A program made the translations under genes and the position numbers. A stretch of DNA of 13,213 nt from Bdellovibrionales bacterium (GTDB lineage Bacteria; Bdellovibrionota; Bdellovibrionia; Bdellovibrionales; UBA1609): NCBI GenBank assembly GCA_026648125.1, contig JAPKGD010000009.1:1-13213 (forward strand). Reading direction: 5' to 3'. The notes under the pieces are model-generated. The model had not been told where the DNA came from, ran no database searches, and was given only the letters and a program-made list of their open reading frames with translations. This document shows, in pieces, positions 13,158-13,213 of this stretch (its first letter is position 1; each line of letters opens with the position of its first letter).

Positions 13158-13213
13158 TCAGCAACAAGCCCGGCGCGCTGGGGCGCATGGCCGAGAAACT
13201 CAGCAAAGCACGA
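13148..13213 (+). CDS. ACT-domain-like coding sequence, start of a gene running off the window
   Basis: On the plus strand ATG 13148 opens MHSL then SNKPGALGRMAEKLSKAR to the last base. N-K-P-G-x-L-x-x-h-A-x-x-L is the opening loop and helix of ACT amino-acid-sensing domains. The sequence begins exactly where IS66 homology stops, so the true 5' end of the gene is probably lost and the ATG may be accidental (the complement of the TnpC codons). Only 22 codons are available; the recognition is by motif alone. Confidence 0.45.
   Translation, partial: MHSLSNKPGALGRMAEKLSKAR

Noticed and set aside
12937..13206. Minus-strand frame of 89 codons at the right edge
   Set aside because: It is out of frame with the recognisable IS66 TnpC C-terminus on the same strand and has an Arg/His-rich shadow composition.

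Overview
The window looks like chromosomal DNA of a Gram-negative, Bdellovibrio-like or other proteobacterial genome of moderate GC. That lineage guess is weak. It rests on codon style, Shine-Dalgarno usage and gene families, not on a diagnostic marker. A metabolic block on the left is joined to a small accessory (defence) island and then to a GC-richer IS66 transposase remnant at the right edge.

Region 1 (1-5480, plus strand): a tightly packed operon encodes a glutamine-synthetase-family gamma-glutamyl-amine ligase, an iron-containing alcohol dehydrogenase and a class I glutamine amidotransferase. A flavodoxin-fold reductase follows, carrying only the second half of a Rieske domain, and then an Old Yellow Enzyme family ene-reductase. 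Between the amidotransferase and the reductase lies a rearrangement scar: on the minus strand it reads as the C-terminus of a DUF1905 protein. Region 2 (5540-7920, minus strand) holds a GNAT acetyltransferase with a cysteine-rich tail, translationally coupled to a PuuB-like FAD amine oxidase, followed by a second GNAT. Together, ligase, oxidase, dehydrogenase and amidotransferase suggest a gamma-glutamylated amine or amino-alcohol catabolic pathway (Puu-like, with an Fe-ADH where PuuC would be). That assembly is inference.

Region 3 (7920-9041): a small predicted exported protein with a good sigma70-type promoter and a G9 run at its ribosome binding site, then about 410 bp without a gene that holds a dense array of hairpins and direct repeats.

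Region 4 (9007-12930): an island of about 3.9 kb bounded by 35-bp direct repeats (31/35 identical). It encodes a DarT/DarG toxin-antitoxin pair (ssDNA-thymidine ADP-ribosyltransferase and macro-domain antitoxin) on the minus strand. Divergently, it encodes a TOTE-type archaeo-eukaryotic-primase plus SF2 helicase protein whose reading frame is broken by an apparent 1-nt loss in a T run near 12271. This pairing of two DNA-directed conflict modules is the most interesting part of the window.

Region 5 (12942-13213): the right terminus of an IS66-family element (GTAAGCGG end plus the C-terminus of TnpC). It is truncated after about 60 codons and abuts, on the plus strand, the start of an ACT-domain-like coding sequence that runs off the window.
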